A DNA stretch of 64,000 nt from Candidatus Melainabacteria bacterium. Its GTDB lineage: Bacteria; Cyanobacteriota; Vampirovibrionia; Gastranaerophilales; Gastranaerophilaceae. Location: assembly GCA_003258725.1 (NCBI GenBank), contig QHMG01000004.1:186001-250000 (forward strand). The letters are read 5' to 3'. The stretch's first letter is position 1. Each line of letters starts with the position of its first letter. The position numbers and the translations under genes are program-made. Positions 9,982 through 19,633 of the stretch are shown in pieces. A model generated the notes under the pieces. It did no database searches, was not told the DNA's origin, and was given only the letters and a program-made list of their open reading frames with translations.

Positions 9982-11823
9982 GTGAAACGAATTATTTATA
10001 TAGTAATATTTATATTAATTGTCTTGCTATGTCTAAAACTTTGTATTAGACAAGATCTTCCGACTGAAGATGTTTATAAGCATGATGTAATTAAAGATAG
10101 TGGAATTGTGAATTATCCAAAAGATCCTATTAATGTTGTTTTAATGGGTAAAGATTATTTGCAATCTCAAGCTCCTATTGGTAAATATGGTGGGGAATTA
10201 ATTAGTTCAACAATAGGTGAAGGTCCAAAAACTTTTAATCCGTTTACGTCAAAAGATTCAACATCTTCTTCAATGGCAGGATTAATGTTCGACGGGTTAT
10301 TTACAACTGACCCTAAAAACGGTAGAGTTATTCCAAAACTTGCAAAATCTTACGAAACAAAAGACGGAATGACATATATTGTAAAATTAAGGCATGGAGC
10401 TATTTGGTCAGACGGTTTTCCAATTACTGCTGATGATGTTGTATTTACGTGGAAAGATATAATTTTAGCAGGTCTTGGTAATACTTCAATACGAGATATG
10501 GTAATAATTGACGGTAAATTACCGCAAGTGTATAAAGTTGATGATTATACGGTTAAGTTTGTTGTTTCAAAACCATTTTCACCGTTTTTGAGACTTTTAT
10601 CAACTCAAATTGCGCCAAAACATATTTTTGCACCTGTTGTAAAACAAGGTCAAAAAGCATTTGATAGTTTTTATTCTACAAATACAAATCCAAGCGATTT
10701 TGTAACCAGTGGTCCGTTTAAATTAAAAGAATATAAGGCGGCTCAAAGGGTTGTTTTTGTTCGTAATCCAGATTATTACATGATAAATAAACAAAATAAA
10801 AAATTGCCATATTTAGATAAAGTTGTTTATTTAATTGTAGGTGACTTGAATAATGAAATATTAAAATTTGAAGCAAAAGAAATTGATGTAATTGGTTTAA
10901 GAGGTTCAAATGTAGCTCCTTATAAATCAAAAGAAGCAAAATCAGATTATAGAATTTATAATATTGGACCTGATACAGGTACAATGTTTTTAGTTTTAAA
11001 TTTGAATAAACGAAAAAGTTTAGATACAAATTACTATGTGCAACCAGAAAAACAGTTCTGGTTTAATGATAAAAACTTTAGAACAGCAATTGATTATGCC
11101 ATTGATAGAAAAAGTATGGTTCAAAATATTGCAAACGGACTTGCAAAGCCATTGTTTACTGCAGAAAGTTTAAATTCTATTTTTCTAAATAAAAATATTA
11201 AAGGTCACGACAGAGATTTAAATAAATCAAGGTCATTACTAAAAGCTAGCGGTTTTCATATAGGTAAGAATAATAAATTATATGACAAATTCAATAATCG
11301 TGTAGAATTTGATTTGTTGACAAACGCAGGTAATACTGAACGAGAAGCTCTTGGTGTAATGATAAAACAAGACCTTGAAGATTTGGGTATGCGTGTAAAT
11401 TATAAACCAATAGAGTTTAATTCACTTGTAAATAAAATGACAACAACTCTAGATTGGGATATGATAATTATGGGGCTTACAGGTTCTCCGTTAGAGCCTC
11501 ATGATGGCAAAAATGTTTGGTATTCAAACGGATCATTGCACTTGTTTAATCAAAGAACAGGTAATGAAACAGTAGATGACAGGTTAGAATTTGAAAAAAG
11601 ATTAGACGAAATCTTTGATAAAGCTGCATTAGAAACTGATTTTAATAAACGAAAAATTTTATATAACGAATACCAACAAATAATTTATGATGAAAAACCT
11701 ATAATTTATTTGTATTCACCTGTAAGAATTGTTGCAATTAGAAAAAAATTTAAAAATATATTTCCGTCTCCACTTGCAGGTGTGACTTACAATATTGAAG
11801 AAATTTATGAGGACAAAAAGTAA
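9982..11823 (+). CDS. ABC transporter peptide-binding protein (OppA/DppA family)
   Basis: 613 residues with a GTG start. The N-terminal hydrophobic helix (residues ~3-22) ends in LCLKLCIRQ, so it is either a membrane anchor or an imperfect lipoprotein signal. The mature region fits family 5 solute-binding proteins: GGELISS, ETLNPF-like GPKTFNPFTS, a VKLRHGAIWSDGFPITADDVVFTW block (given here only as key residues W-S-D-G and T-A-D-D-V) and a late AIDYAIDRKSMVQ segment. It would deliver peptides or similar solutes to the two permeases that follow. The stop overlaps the next start (TAATG), so translation is coupled. No ATPase gene is present here. Confidence 0.88.
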   Translation: MKRIIYIVIFILIVLLCLKLCIRQDLPTEDVYKHDVIKDSGIVNYPKDPINVVLMGKDYLQSQAPIGKYGGELISSTIGEGPKTFNPFTSKDSTSSSMAGLMFDGLFTTDPKNGRVIPKLAKSYETKDGMTYIVKLRHGAIWSDGFPITADDVVFTWKDIILAGLGNTSIRDMVIIDGKLPQVYKVDDYTVKFVVSKPFSPFLRLLSTQIAPKHIFAPVVKQGQKAFDSFYSTNTNPSDFVTSGPFKLKEYKAAQRVVFVRNPDYYMINKQNKKLPYLDKVVYLIVGDLNNEILKFEAKEIDVIGLRGSNVAPYKSKEAKSDYRIYNIGPDTGTMFLVLNLNKRKSLDTNYYVQPEKQFWFNDKNFRTAIDYAIDRKSMVQNIANGLAKPLFTAESLNSIFLNKNIKGHDRDLNKSRSLLKASGFHIGKNNKLYDKFNNRVEFDLLTNAGNTEREALGVMIKQDLEDLGMRVNYKPIEFNSLVNKMTTTLDWDMIIMGLTGSPLEPHDGKNVWYSNGSLHLFNQRTGNETVDDRLEFEKRLDEIFDKAALETDFNKRKILYNEYQQIIYDEKPIIYLYSPVRIVAIRKKFKNIFPSPLAGVTYNIEEIYEDKK

Positions 11824-12794
11824 TGCAGATATTATTTTATATACTAAAAAGAATATTGCAGACAATTCCATTATTGATTTTGGTGTCAATGATAAGTTTT
11901 TTCATTATTAGATTAAGCCCTGTTGACCCATTGGCGGAATTGAAATTAAATCCTTCAATATCAAAAGCAACATTACACGCAGAAAGAGAACGATTAGGTT
12001 TAAATAAACCACTTCCTGTGCAATATTTGTTGTGGGCAAAATCTTTTGTAAAAGGCGATTTGGGAGTAACAACAACAGGTGAAAAAGTTTCGGTAAAATT
12101 AATGGAGCGTATTCCAAATACATTGCTATTAACTTTAGTTGTAATTTTCTTAACTTGGTCTGTTGGTGTACCTTTAGGTATTCTTGCCGCAGTAAATTGG
12201 AAAACGCCATTTGATAGGTTTTTAACCTTTATAACGAGTATCGGAATGGCAATACCGTCGTTCTTCTTTGCAATTTTATTACTTATTTTTGCAGTAAAGA
12301 CTGGTTGGTTTCCTGTTGGTGGCTTAACTTCTTACAACTTTGATGATATGAATTTATTGCATCAAATTTTAGACATTGCTCATCATTTATGCTTACCTGT
12401 ATTAGTATTGTTTACAATATCATTGGCAGGTTTGCAACGTCAAATGAGAGCGAACTTGTTAGATGTTTTAGATAGTGATTACGTAAAATTTGCAAGAGCA
12501 AAAGGTTTGAGCGAATTTAAAGTAATTTTTAAACACGCATTAAGAAATGCCGTTAATCCAATGATTACATTGTTAGGCTTTGAGTTTTCAGGACTTTTAT
12601 CTGGTGCTGCACTTACGGAATATGTTTTCCAATATCCTGGATTAGGTCGTTTGATTTTAGAAGCTGTATTGAAATCTGATATAAATTTGGTAATGGCATC
12701 ATTAATGATTGGTGCAATAATGCTTGTTGTTGGCAATTTGATTGCAGATATTCTGTTAATATTAACTGACCCTCGAATTAGGGCAAAGGCTTAG
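11823..12794 (+). CDS. ABC transporter permease, DppB/OppB family
   Basis: 323 residues with six predicted transmembrane segments. The N-terminal block (FIIRLSPVDPLAELKLNPS) and LGLNKPLPVQY are typical of peptide and nickel transporter DppB/OppB proteins. The cytoplasmic ATPase-contact loop is intact (YVKFARAKGLSEFKVIFKHALRNA). It overlaps the binding-protein gene by one base and is 10 nt from the next permease. Together with that partner it forms the inner-membrane channel. Confidence 0.92.
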   Translation: MQILFYILKRILQTIPLLILVSMISFFIIRLSPVDPLAELKLNPSISKATLHAERERLGLNKPLPVQYLLWAKSFVKGDLGVTTTGEKVSVKLMERIPNTLLLTLVVIFLTWSVGVPLGILAAVNWKTPFDRFLTFITSIGMAIPSFFFAILLLIFAVKTGWFPVGGLTSYNFDDMNLLHQILDIAHHLCLPVLVLFTISLAGLQRQMRANLLDVLDSDYVKFARAKGLSEFKVIFKHALRNAVNPMITLLGFEFSGLLSGAALTEYVFQYPGLGRLILEAVLKSDINLVMASLMIGAIMLVVGNLIADILLILTDPRIRAKA

Positions 12795-12804
12795 GGGGAC
12801 AGGC

Positions 12805-13872
12805 ATGTTTAAAGAAATTATCAAAGGAATTTATAGAGACAAATTTGCAAGGATTGCCTTTTTAGTATTGGCATTTATCTATTTTTGCCTATTTTTTGCA
12901 GATATAATTGCACCTTACACAAAGGATTATACGGATAGACAATTGTCTTATGTTCCACCTTCACCTGTTTTCACGATTGATGAAAAAGGCAAATTCTCTC
13001 GTCCATACACATACAATTACAAGCGAGAATATGATGCAGAATTAATGCAAACAGTTTTTAAATTAGATAGAAGCAAAAAATATTATCTAAAATTTTTTGC
13101 AAGAGGTGAAGAATATGACTTTTTAGGTGCAATTCCAATGGATAGACACCTTGTAACAGTTGATTCTGATGGAAGGTTATATTTACTTGGTGGTGATATA
13201 AACGGAAGAGATGTATTTTCACGCCTATTATTCGGTGGTAGAATTTCAATGACCATTGGGTTTTTAGCCTTGTTAGTATTATTTCCAATAGGTTTACTAT
13301 ATGGTGGTATTTCAGGATATTTTGGCGGAATTACAGATACCTTAATGATGAGATTAGCTGAAGCGGTAATGTCTATACCGAGTTTTTACCTGTTAATAAT
13401 TTTGGCTGCAATATTACCGTCAAATATGACAAGCACTCAGCGTTTGATTTTGATTGTTGTAATTCTTGCTTTAATTGGTTGGGCAGGATTTGCTAGAGTA
13501 GTTAGAGGTATGGTTTTATCAATTAAAAATCAAGAATTTGTGCAGTCTGCAAAAATGATAGGTGCATCAAATTTGAGAATTATTATTAGAGAAATTCTTC
13601 CTCAAACAACAAGTTACGTAATTGTTGCAATGACCTTGTCTGTACCTTCTTACATACTTTCTGAAAGTGGCTTGAGTTTCTTGGGGTTAGGTATTCAACA
13701 ACCAGATGCAAGTTGGGGAAATATGTTAAAAGAGGCTCAAGAGTATATGAACATTCTTTATAGACCTTGGTTATTGACACCTGGTTTTTTAATTTTTGTT
13801 GCGGTATTATCATTTAATTTAATAGGTGATACAATAAGAGATGTACTTGATCCAAAAAGTAGAATGAGATAG
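12805..13872 (+). CDS. ABC transporter permease, DppC/OppC family
   Basis: 355 residues. The first transmembrane helix is followed by an unusually long periplasmic segment (about residues 35-125), then GGDINGRDVFSRLLFGGRISM, the DppC/OppC hallmark, and five further helices. The ATPase-contact loop is FVQSAKMIGASNLRIIIREILPQ. It pairs with the DppB-like protein upstream. AGGGGG precedes the ATG. The ATP-binding subunits expected for this importer are not adjacent, so it probably uses ones encoded elsewhere. Confidence 0.9.
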   Translation: MFKEIIKGIYRDKFARIAFLVLAFIYFCLFFADIIAPYTKDYTDRQLSYVPPSPVFTIDEKGKFSRPYTYNYKREYDAELMQTVFKLDRSKKYYLKFFARGEEYDFLGAIPMDRHLVTVDSDGRLYLLGGDINGRDVFSRLLFGGRISMTIGFLALLVLFPIGLLYGGISGYFGGITDTLMMRLAEAVMSIPSFYLLIILAAILPSNMTSTQRLILIVVILALIGWAGFARVVRGMVLSIKNQEFVQSAKMIGASNLRIIIREILPQTTSYVIVAMTLSVPSYILSESGLSFLGLGIQQPDASWGNMLKEAQEYMNILYRPWLLTPGFLIFVAVLSFNLIGDTIRDVLDPKSRMR

Positions 13873-14583
13873 GTGAAAATGATTTTAGATTATTTTATAA
13901 GTTTAGTTGTAGCGATAACTTTAGGTTTTGCGCTGGGTTTAGAAAGAGAACTCACTAATAAAAATGCAGGCTTACGTACACACATTTTTGTATGTTTAGG
14001 TTCTTGTATTTTTACACTCCTTTCAATTCACGGATTTCCGACTTATGCAACAGGTGATAATATTATCATAGACCAAGCGACAGGAGTAAGAGATACCGCT
14101 CGTATTGCAGCTCAAATTGTTACAGGTATCGGTTTTATTGGTGCTGGTGCAGTAATGAGAAATGGTTCATCAGTTTATGGTATTACAACAGCTGCAACAT
14201 TATGGCTAGCTGCAGGTATTGGTATGGCTTGTGGTGCAAATGAATATGGTATAGCTATTGTTGCAACATGTTTAAGTTTATTAGTATTAATTGGTGTTAA
14301 AGAGTTGGAGATAAATTTTATCTCTAAAGTAAAAAGAATAAATAAACGCTTAAGATTATCTGTTCGTTGTGCAAAGTGCGATGTAAACGATATTCAAAAT
14401 TATATTATAAATGAATTTCCATATATTAATGAAATAAAGTATGTTGATTCAGATGGTGGAAATTCAGCAAAAATTGTTGCATTTATGAATGTAAGATGCA
14501 ATAATCCTATTCAATCATTGTATAAAGATGTAGAAAAAATTAAAGGTATAACTTCTATTTCAATAAGAGAGGCAGATGAATAG
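13873..14583 (+). CDS. MgtC/SapB family membrane protein
   Basis: 236 residues (GTG start; an ATG two codons on is equally possible). The N-terminal ~145 residues are the MgtC domain: GFALGLERELTNKNAGLRTH, IVTGIGFIGAGAVM and an aromatic-poor hydrophobic C-terminal part, giving four or five membrane helices. The remaining ~85 residues are a soluble ACT-like domain with two beta-alpha-beta units. MgtC proteins are linked to Mg2+ limitation and F-ATPase modulation in other bacteria; here the role is inferred from family only. It abuts the permease gene and its last 8 nt overlap the following TPR gene. Confidence 0.9.
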   Translation: MKMILDYFISLVVAITLGFALGLERELTNKNAGLRTHIFVCLGSCIFTLLSIHGFPTYATGDNIIIDQATGVRDTARIAAQIVTGIGFIGAGAVMRNGSSVYGITTAATLWLAAGIGMACGANEYGIAIVATCLSLLVLIGVKELEINFISKVKRINKRLRLSVRCAKCDVNDIQNYIINEFPYINEIKYVDSDGGNSAKIVAFMNVRCNNPIQSLYKDVEKIKGITSISIREADE

Positions 14584-15913
14584 TCAATCAACAAAAGCTA
14601 AATCTACCCAAAAGAAAGTTAATCCATTTTTTGAAGGTGACAAATGGGATTATTTGAAAACCTTTTTAACCACATTATTTATTGTGGTCATGTTTGGTAT
14701 TTTTAATATTTTTTATATGATTCACAATATTTTTAACGATAATGTGAAAAGTAAATATAACGTAGATGCAGCCTTTGAATCATATTTGGTAGATGTTTTA
14801 ATTGACCAAAACATAGATTTATCAAAAAGATATCCTAAAAATTATGCAACAAATATGCGTTTAGGCATTTTATTTAGCTACAAACGTGATTATACAAATG
14901 CAGAAAAAGAATTTAAAAATTCCGTTGAAAAAGCTGCGGCTTATGATTATACTCCAAGTTATCAGTTGGCAAAGTTATATGTAAAAATTAATCGTCTCCA
15001 AGACGCTCAAGATATTATGGACAACATTGGTGAACGTCCGAATAAACGTTTGATAAATTTTAAAGGAGATATTTATTTTAAATTGGGTGAAGCCTACTAT
15101 AATCAGGGTTATTACGCCCTTTCTATGATGAAATACGAAAAATCAATGTCGTATTATCAAATTATTAGCAAAAAAATGTTGAAAGAAACAAAAGTTGCAT
15201 ACATAAATTCTTGCATTGCGCTTGCTGATGGCTATGTTCAAGTCGGAAAAATTGATGATGCAATTTTAACTTTAGAAAGGGCTTATGAACTTGATCCTAA
15301 AAATATTACATTAAACTACAAGTTAGGTCTGTTATATTCTGACAATGATATCAAGAAGGCATACAAGTTACTTTCTTTTGTAAATAAAGAAAATCCAGAA
15401 ATTATGAACTATGATTTGTATTTTGATTTAATAAACCGTTTAGCGGATTTTGAAGCTGAGAATGGAAAACCAACAGAGGCGGAATTGTTTAGAAAAAAAG
15501 CTCTGCAATATCAGAAATTTGTTAAAAATAATTTGCTTTATGATAAGGATTTATTCTTTGATGTGATGAAATTAGATGTAAATACTGATATTGCGGCACA
15601 AGAACATATTATTAATTTACAATTTAGGTTGCAAAATAATTCTAGTTTAGATATTGGAAATTTGTACGTAAAAGCTGTATTTAAAGATGGTGATAAAATT
15701 ATTCAAACATCTACTCAACAACTTTATGATGAAACGAGGGTATTTAAAGCTGGCGCAACAACTCCGCCAATTTCAATAAGTGCATCAGAACCTTATGACA
15801 AAAATTACAAACCAGAAATGGATTGGAAAATTCAAGTTTATGCATACAAATATCCAAAATATAGAGTTTTAATTTTTGAAAAATTACTTAAAAAGCCTAG
15901 TTTAAGTCTTTAA
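14576..15913 (+). CDS. membrane-anchored TPR protein
   Basis: 445 residues. A single transmembrane helix near residues 28-48 (FLTTLFIVVMFGIFNIFYMI) is followed by TPR-like helical repeats (about 85-310) and a C-terminal beta domain (about 335-440) resembling the small Ig-like modules that follow TPRs in exported proteins. It starts inside the end of the MgtC-family gene, which implies translational coupling. Its 3' end overlaps the convergent U32 gene by 17 nt. Specific function unknown. Confidence 0.78.
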   Translation: MNSQSTKAKSTQKKVNPFFEGDKWDYLKTFLTTLFIVVMFGIFNIFYMIHNIFNDNVKSKYNVDAAFESYLVDVLIDQNIDLSKRYPKNYATNMRLGILFSYKRDYTNAEKEFKNSVEKAAAYDYTPSYQLAKLYVKINRLQDAQDIMDNIGERPNKRLINFKGDIYFKLGEAYYNQGYYALSMMKYEKSMSYYQIISKKMLKETKVAYINSCIALADGYVQVGKIDDAILTLERAYELDPKNITLNYKLGLLYSDNDIKKAYKLLSFVNKENPEIMNYDLYFDLINRLADFEAENGKPTEAELFRKKALQYQKFVKNNLLYDKDLFFDVMKLDVNTDIAAQEHIINLQFRLQNNSSLDIGNLYVKAVFKDGDKIIQTSTQQLYDETRVFKAGATTPPISISASEPYDKNYKPEMDWKIQVYAYKYPKYRVLIFEKLLKKPSLSL

Positions 15914-17654
15914 AAATTTCCATTTGACAATTTTTGCAATCAAATTTTAGTTTGTAGCGTTGATTTTTTTCATCAATTAAGAATAAATTAATAGGCTTTT
16001 TGCATAAATTAAATGCGTATTTTAAACAATGTTTTGTTGTCATTAAAGGCTTATCTTTTGTTGAACCTCCACTTTCTAGGGAGTTTTCTGTAATTTTGCA
16101 ATTACATTTTTCATAAAATCTTTTTGCTAAATTGTTATGAACATTTGCTCTAAAATCCATTTCTTTTTTAGGAAAATTAGTGTATTTTAAAGGCTTTTGT
16201 TCAAGTTTTGGGTAATTTTTTAAACGCTCGTGCATTAATTTATCAAATAAATTACGTCTCAAATTGTTAATTTGAGAAATTGTCAAAAATGGAAGATTTG
16301 TTGTATTTATTGCGATTTTTTCGCAGAAAAAATCGCTCTCGCCTGTTTTTTGAAGTTGGCGATTTAATGTTTCTTTCATTTTTTCTTGATTTTTGGCTAA
16401 TTCTTCCGAATTTATAAAAATAGAAATTTTGTTATTGTCTTCATCAATTGCTTCAATGTTGTTGTCAGAAATATTGATATTTACGGCAATTTGACGTTTT
16501 GTTCTAGAGTTTTTTAATTGTTTTTCAAATTCAACGTCAGAATTTCTATAAACTATTAAACCTTCTTTAATTCCAAGCATTTTGTTCGGATAAATTTTGT
16601 CACCCTCAATTTTGTTAACTAAGCAGCCTGTACCGTTGAAATATAGACCGTCTTGAGCGTGTAGGTTGTTGTTTTTTATGACGAAATAATTTTTCCCAAC
16701 ATATTCAATAGTACCAATTTTTTCTCCAATTGATTTTGGAGTGTCAAAATTAAATATTTTTTGACGACCTTCTAAAACGTAGTCAGTAAAACCTCTGTTA
16801 AAGGATTTTGAAACATTAGGCTTGAAATCTAAAAATATCCTGCCAGAAGATGTTTTTTCTCCAATTTTATCAAGTTTTTGACGATAAAATGCTACAATAT
16901 TTTTGATGTAATTTTCATCTTTCAAACGTCCTTCTATTTTGAATGAAGATACACCAATTTTTGCAAGTTTTTCAAGGTGTTCAGAAGCATTAAAATCTTT
17001 TAAACTTAGTAAATGTTTGTCCTTTGCTAAGATATTTCCTTTGTCATCAACAAGGGTATATTTTTTTCTGCAAGGTTGTGCGCATTCACCTCTATTTGCA
17101 GAACGTCCGCCTATAGAATGGCTTAAATAGCATTGTCCACTGTAACTTACGCATAATGCGCCATGTACGAAGGTCTCAATTTCACAAGTTGTGTTTTTAC
17201 AAATATCTTCAATTTCTTTTAAAGACATTTCTCGAGCTAAAATAACTCGTTCGATACCAAGTTTATTAAAGAATTGTACTTTTTCTAAAGTTCTATTGTC
17301 ACACTGCGTGCTTGCATAAAGCTGAATTGGTGGTAGTTTTCCTTCTAGTGCAAGTTCAAAAATTCCCATATCTTGAACAATTATGCCATCAACATTGATT
17401 TTGTATAACGCCTCAATTAATTTTTGAGCTTCTAGAATTTCATAATCGTCTAAAATGGTGTTGATAGTGCAATAAATGCGGACATAAAACTTATGCGCAT
17501 ATTCAACAACTTCTTGAATATCTTTTAAACTGTTTCCCGCAGATGAACGTGCCCCAAAAGATTTAGCACCAATGTAAATTGCATCAGCACCATAATTTAT
17601 GGCACTAATCGCACATTCTTTATTTTGAGCAGGAGCAAGTAATTCAAGTTTCAT
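15897..17654 (-). CDS. peptidase U32 family protein (RlhA-like)
   Basis: 585 residues. Starts LELLAPA, then GADAIYIGAKSFGARSSAGN, the TIM-barrel start of U32 proteins. The conserved Cys cluster is present: HGALCVSYSGQCYLS, then NRGECAQPCRKKY. Two or three further C-terminal Cys motifs (CNC, CLKYAFNLCKK, CKNCQ) match the long YdcP/RlhA subgroup. E. coli RlhA hydroxylates 23S rRNA C2501 and other U32 members hydroxylate tRNA, using Fe-S chemistry, so an RNA-hydroxylation role is likely and proteolysis unlikely. Its ATG overlaps the stop of the upstream UDP-xylose synthase gene (TAATG). Confidence 0.87.
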   Translation of the reverse strand: MKLELLAPAQNKECAISAINYGADAIYIGAKSFGARSSAGNSLKDIQEVVEYAHKFYVRIYCTINTILDDYEILEAQKLIEALYKINVDGIIVQDMGIFELALEGKLPPIQLYASTQCDNRTLEKVQFFNKLGIERVILAREMSLKEIEDICKNTTCEIETFVHGALCVSYSGQCYLSHSIGGRSANRGECAQPCRKKYTLVDDKGNILAKDKHLLSLKDFNASEHLEKLAKIGVSSFKIEGRLKDENYIKNIVAFYRQKLDKIGEKTSSGRIFLDFKPNVSKSFNRGFTDYVLEGRQKIFNFDTPKSIGEKIGTIEYVGKNYFVIKNNNLHAQDGLYFNGTGCLVNKIEGDKIYPNKMLGIKEGLIVYRNSDVEFEKQLKNSRTKRQIAVNINISDNNIEAIDEDNNKISIFINSEELAKNQEKMKETLNRQLQKTGESDFFCEKIAINTTNLPFLTISQINNLRRNLFDKLMHERLKNYPKLEQKPLKYTNFPKKEMDFRANVHNNLAKRFYEKCNCKITENSLESGGSTKDKPLMTTKHCLKYAFNLCKKPINLFLIDEKNQRYKLKFDCKNCQMEIFKDLN

Positions 17655-18586
17655 TATAATGTACTTTCAAAATATTTAATAGTTTTCATTAAACCGTATT
17701 CTAGTTTGATTGTCGGTTCATAATTTAATTCTTTTCTTGCTAAAGTTAAATCGGGACGTCGTTTTACAGGGTCATCAGAAGGTAATGGTTTGTAAATAAT
17801 TTTAGAATTAGAATTTGTAAGTTTGATAATTTGTTCAGCAAGTTCCTTGATTGTAAATTCACCGTCATTGCCAACATTAACAGGGCCGTGAAAATTTTCC
17901 TTGTTCATTAATGCAATCATTCCTCTAACTAAGTCATCAACATAACAGAAAGAACGAGTTTGCGAACCGTCGCCGTAGATTGTTATGTCTTGATTTTTTA
18001 GAGCTTGAATGATGAAGTTAGATACAACCCTTCCGTCATTTTCAGCCATTCTTGGACCGTAGGTATTAAAAATACGAATAATTTTAATATCAACGTTATG
18101 TTGGCGGTGGTAATCCATCATTAAAGTTTCAGCAACACGTTTACCCTCATCATAACAACTTCTTATACCAATAGGGTTAACATTTCCCCAATATTCTTCT
18201 TTTTGAGGGTGCATTAATGGGTCGCCGTAAACTTCACTTGTTGAGGCTTGTAATATTTTTGCTTTAGTTCGTTTGGCAATACCAAGCATATTAGTTACAC
18301 CCAAAACGCTAGTTTTAATTGTTTTGATTGCGTTAAATTGATAATGTATAGGGCTTGCAGGACAAGCTAGGTTGTAGATTTCATCGGCTTCAAGTCTAAT
18401 TGGTTCAATGATATCGTGTCTAATTAATTCAAAGTGTTTGTCACCAATAAGGTGTTCAACATTCTTTTTAGAACCTGTAAAAAAGTTATCTAAACAAGTA
18501 ACATAGTTACCTTGTTCAATTAATTTTTCGCAAAGGTGAGACCCAATAAAACCTGCACCACCTGTAACTAAGATTGTTTTTGACAT
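17654..18586 (-). CDS. UDP-glucuronate decarboxylase (UDP-xylose synthase), SDR family
   Basis: 310 residues from the ATG at 18586, chosen because GAGG lies 7-10 nt upstream; a longer frame to 18616 has no such site. The NAD-binding motif is [11 protein letters not shown] at residues ~6-16. The UXS signature includes [12 protein letters not shown], the catalytic-region [30 protein letters not shown] and [10 protein letters not shown]. The enzyme oxidises and decarboxylates UDP-glucuronate to UDP-xylose for surface polysaccharide. It precedes the U32 gene with overlapping stop/start and neighbours two glycan-synthesis genes. Confidence 0.9.
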   Translation of the reverse strand: MSKTILVTGGAGFIGSHLCEKLIEQGNYVTCLDNFFTGSKKNVEHLIGDKHFELIRHDIIEPIRLEADEIYNLACPASPIHYQFNAIKTIKTSVLGVTNMLGIAKRTKAKILQASTSEVYGDPLMHPQKEEYWGNVNPIGIRSCYDEGKRVAETLMMDYHRQHNVDIKIIRIFNTYGPRMAENDGRVVSNFIIQALKNQDITIYGDGSQTRSFCYVDDLVRGMIALMNKENFHGPVNVGNDGEFTIKELAEQIIKLTNSNSKIIYKPLPSDDPVKRRPDLTLARKELNYEPTIKLEYGLMKTIKYFESTL

Positions 18587-18718
18587 AAATTTAACCTCGT
18601 ATTTAGATTTTATCATAAATAAATAAGGAATAAATATATTTTATCGGTTATTTGTTTGATGTGATTTGTAAAAAAAACAGATACTATCGTTATATTAATT
18701 TGAAGGTTAAAAATAAAT

Positions 18719-19633
18719 ATGAACAGAGTTGCTATATTTGCACATTATGACAAAAAAAATATAATTGACGATTATGTAATTTTTTACATACAAGAATTAA
18801 AAAAAATAGCTAATGAGGTTATTTTTGTTTCTTGTTGTGATTTACCCAAAGAGGAGTTGGATAAGTTAGATTGCTACAAGATAGCTCAAAAACATGAAGA
18901 ATATGATTTTGGCTCTTATAAACGAGGGTTTGATTTTGCTGAAGAGAAAAATTTGTTGAATAATTGTGATGAATTAATCTTTGCAAACGATAGTTGTTAT
19001 GGACCATTTAAATCTTTAGAAAAGATTTTTAATCAGATGTCTGTAAAAGACTGTGATTTTTGGGGCTTAACTAAAAATCGAATTGGGTTTAAAATGTTGA
19101 AAAATGGTAAGGTAAAAGATATCTATTGCCCTCATATTCAGTCTTATTTTTTTGTTTTAAGACCTCAAATTTTTAATTCAGAAGTCTTTAAGAATTTTAT
19201 AAATTCAATCGAATACCAAAAAAATAAAAATGATGTTATTTTGAAATATGAAATTGGACTTACAAAAACGCTTGAAAACGCTAGTTTTAAGTCGGATTTT
19301 GCGATAAAGGATTTTTATAAAAAAAATAATCCAACAATTTTTAAATGGCGTAAATTGTATGAAACAACAGACTTTCCTTTTATAAAATGCTCTGTTTTAA
19401 GACTTCAAAACTATTTGCATACAACAATTGAGGGCTGGAAAGAGTTGTTTTTACCTGAACAAATTGCAATGATTGAAAAAAATTTAAAATATACATCTCG
19501 AGTAAAACCGATAAGACATAGAGCGCCAAGATTTTTAAAAGAATTTGTTATGAACATAATTCCAAAAGGAACTTCAAAGCGTGCGGCGATTGTTCGGAAA
19601 CTGTTAGTATGGTGTCCTTTGTTTATTGATTAA
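18719..19633 (+). CDS. RgpF-like rhamnan synthesis F family protein
   Basis: 304 residues. The start RVAIFAHYDKKNIIDDYV, the D-FGSYKRGFD block and LIFANDSCYGPF are characteristic of the RgpF family, which takes part in polymerising cell-wall or capsular rhamnose glycans. A single-domain cytoplasmic protein, in keeping with a glycosyltransferase-like role at the membrane. Divergent from UDP-xylose synthase; its last 4 nt overlap the convergent GT2 gene. The sugar transferred cannot be predicted. Confidence 0.82.
   Translation: MNRVAIFAHYDKKNIIDDYVIFYIQELKKIANEVIFVSCCDLPKEELDKLDCYKIAQKHEEYDFGSYKRGFDFAEEKNLLNNCDELIFANDSCYGPFKSLEKIFNQMSVKDCDFWGLTKNRIGFKMLKNGKVKDIYCPHIQSYFFVLRPQIFNSEVFKNFINSIEYQKNKNDVILKYEIGLTKTLENASFKSDFAIKDFYKKNNPTIFKWRKLYETTDFPFIKCSVLRLQNYLHTTIEGWKELFLPEQIAMIEKNLKYTSRVKPIRHRAPRFLKEFVMNIIPKGTSKRAAIVRKLLVWCPLFID

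Noticed and set aside
18594..18720. Sigma-28-like box (ttatcggt near 18643) upstream of UDP-xylose synthase
   Set aside because: The -10-like octamer occurs but no matching TAAA/AAGTTT box lies at the right distance on the minus strand.
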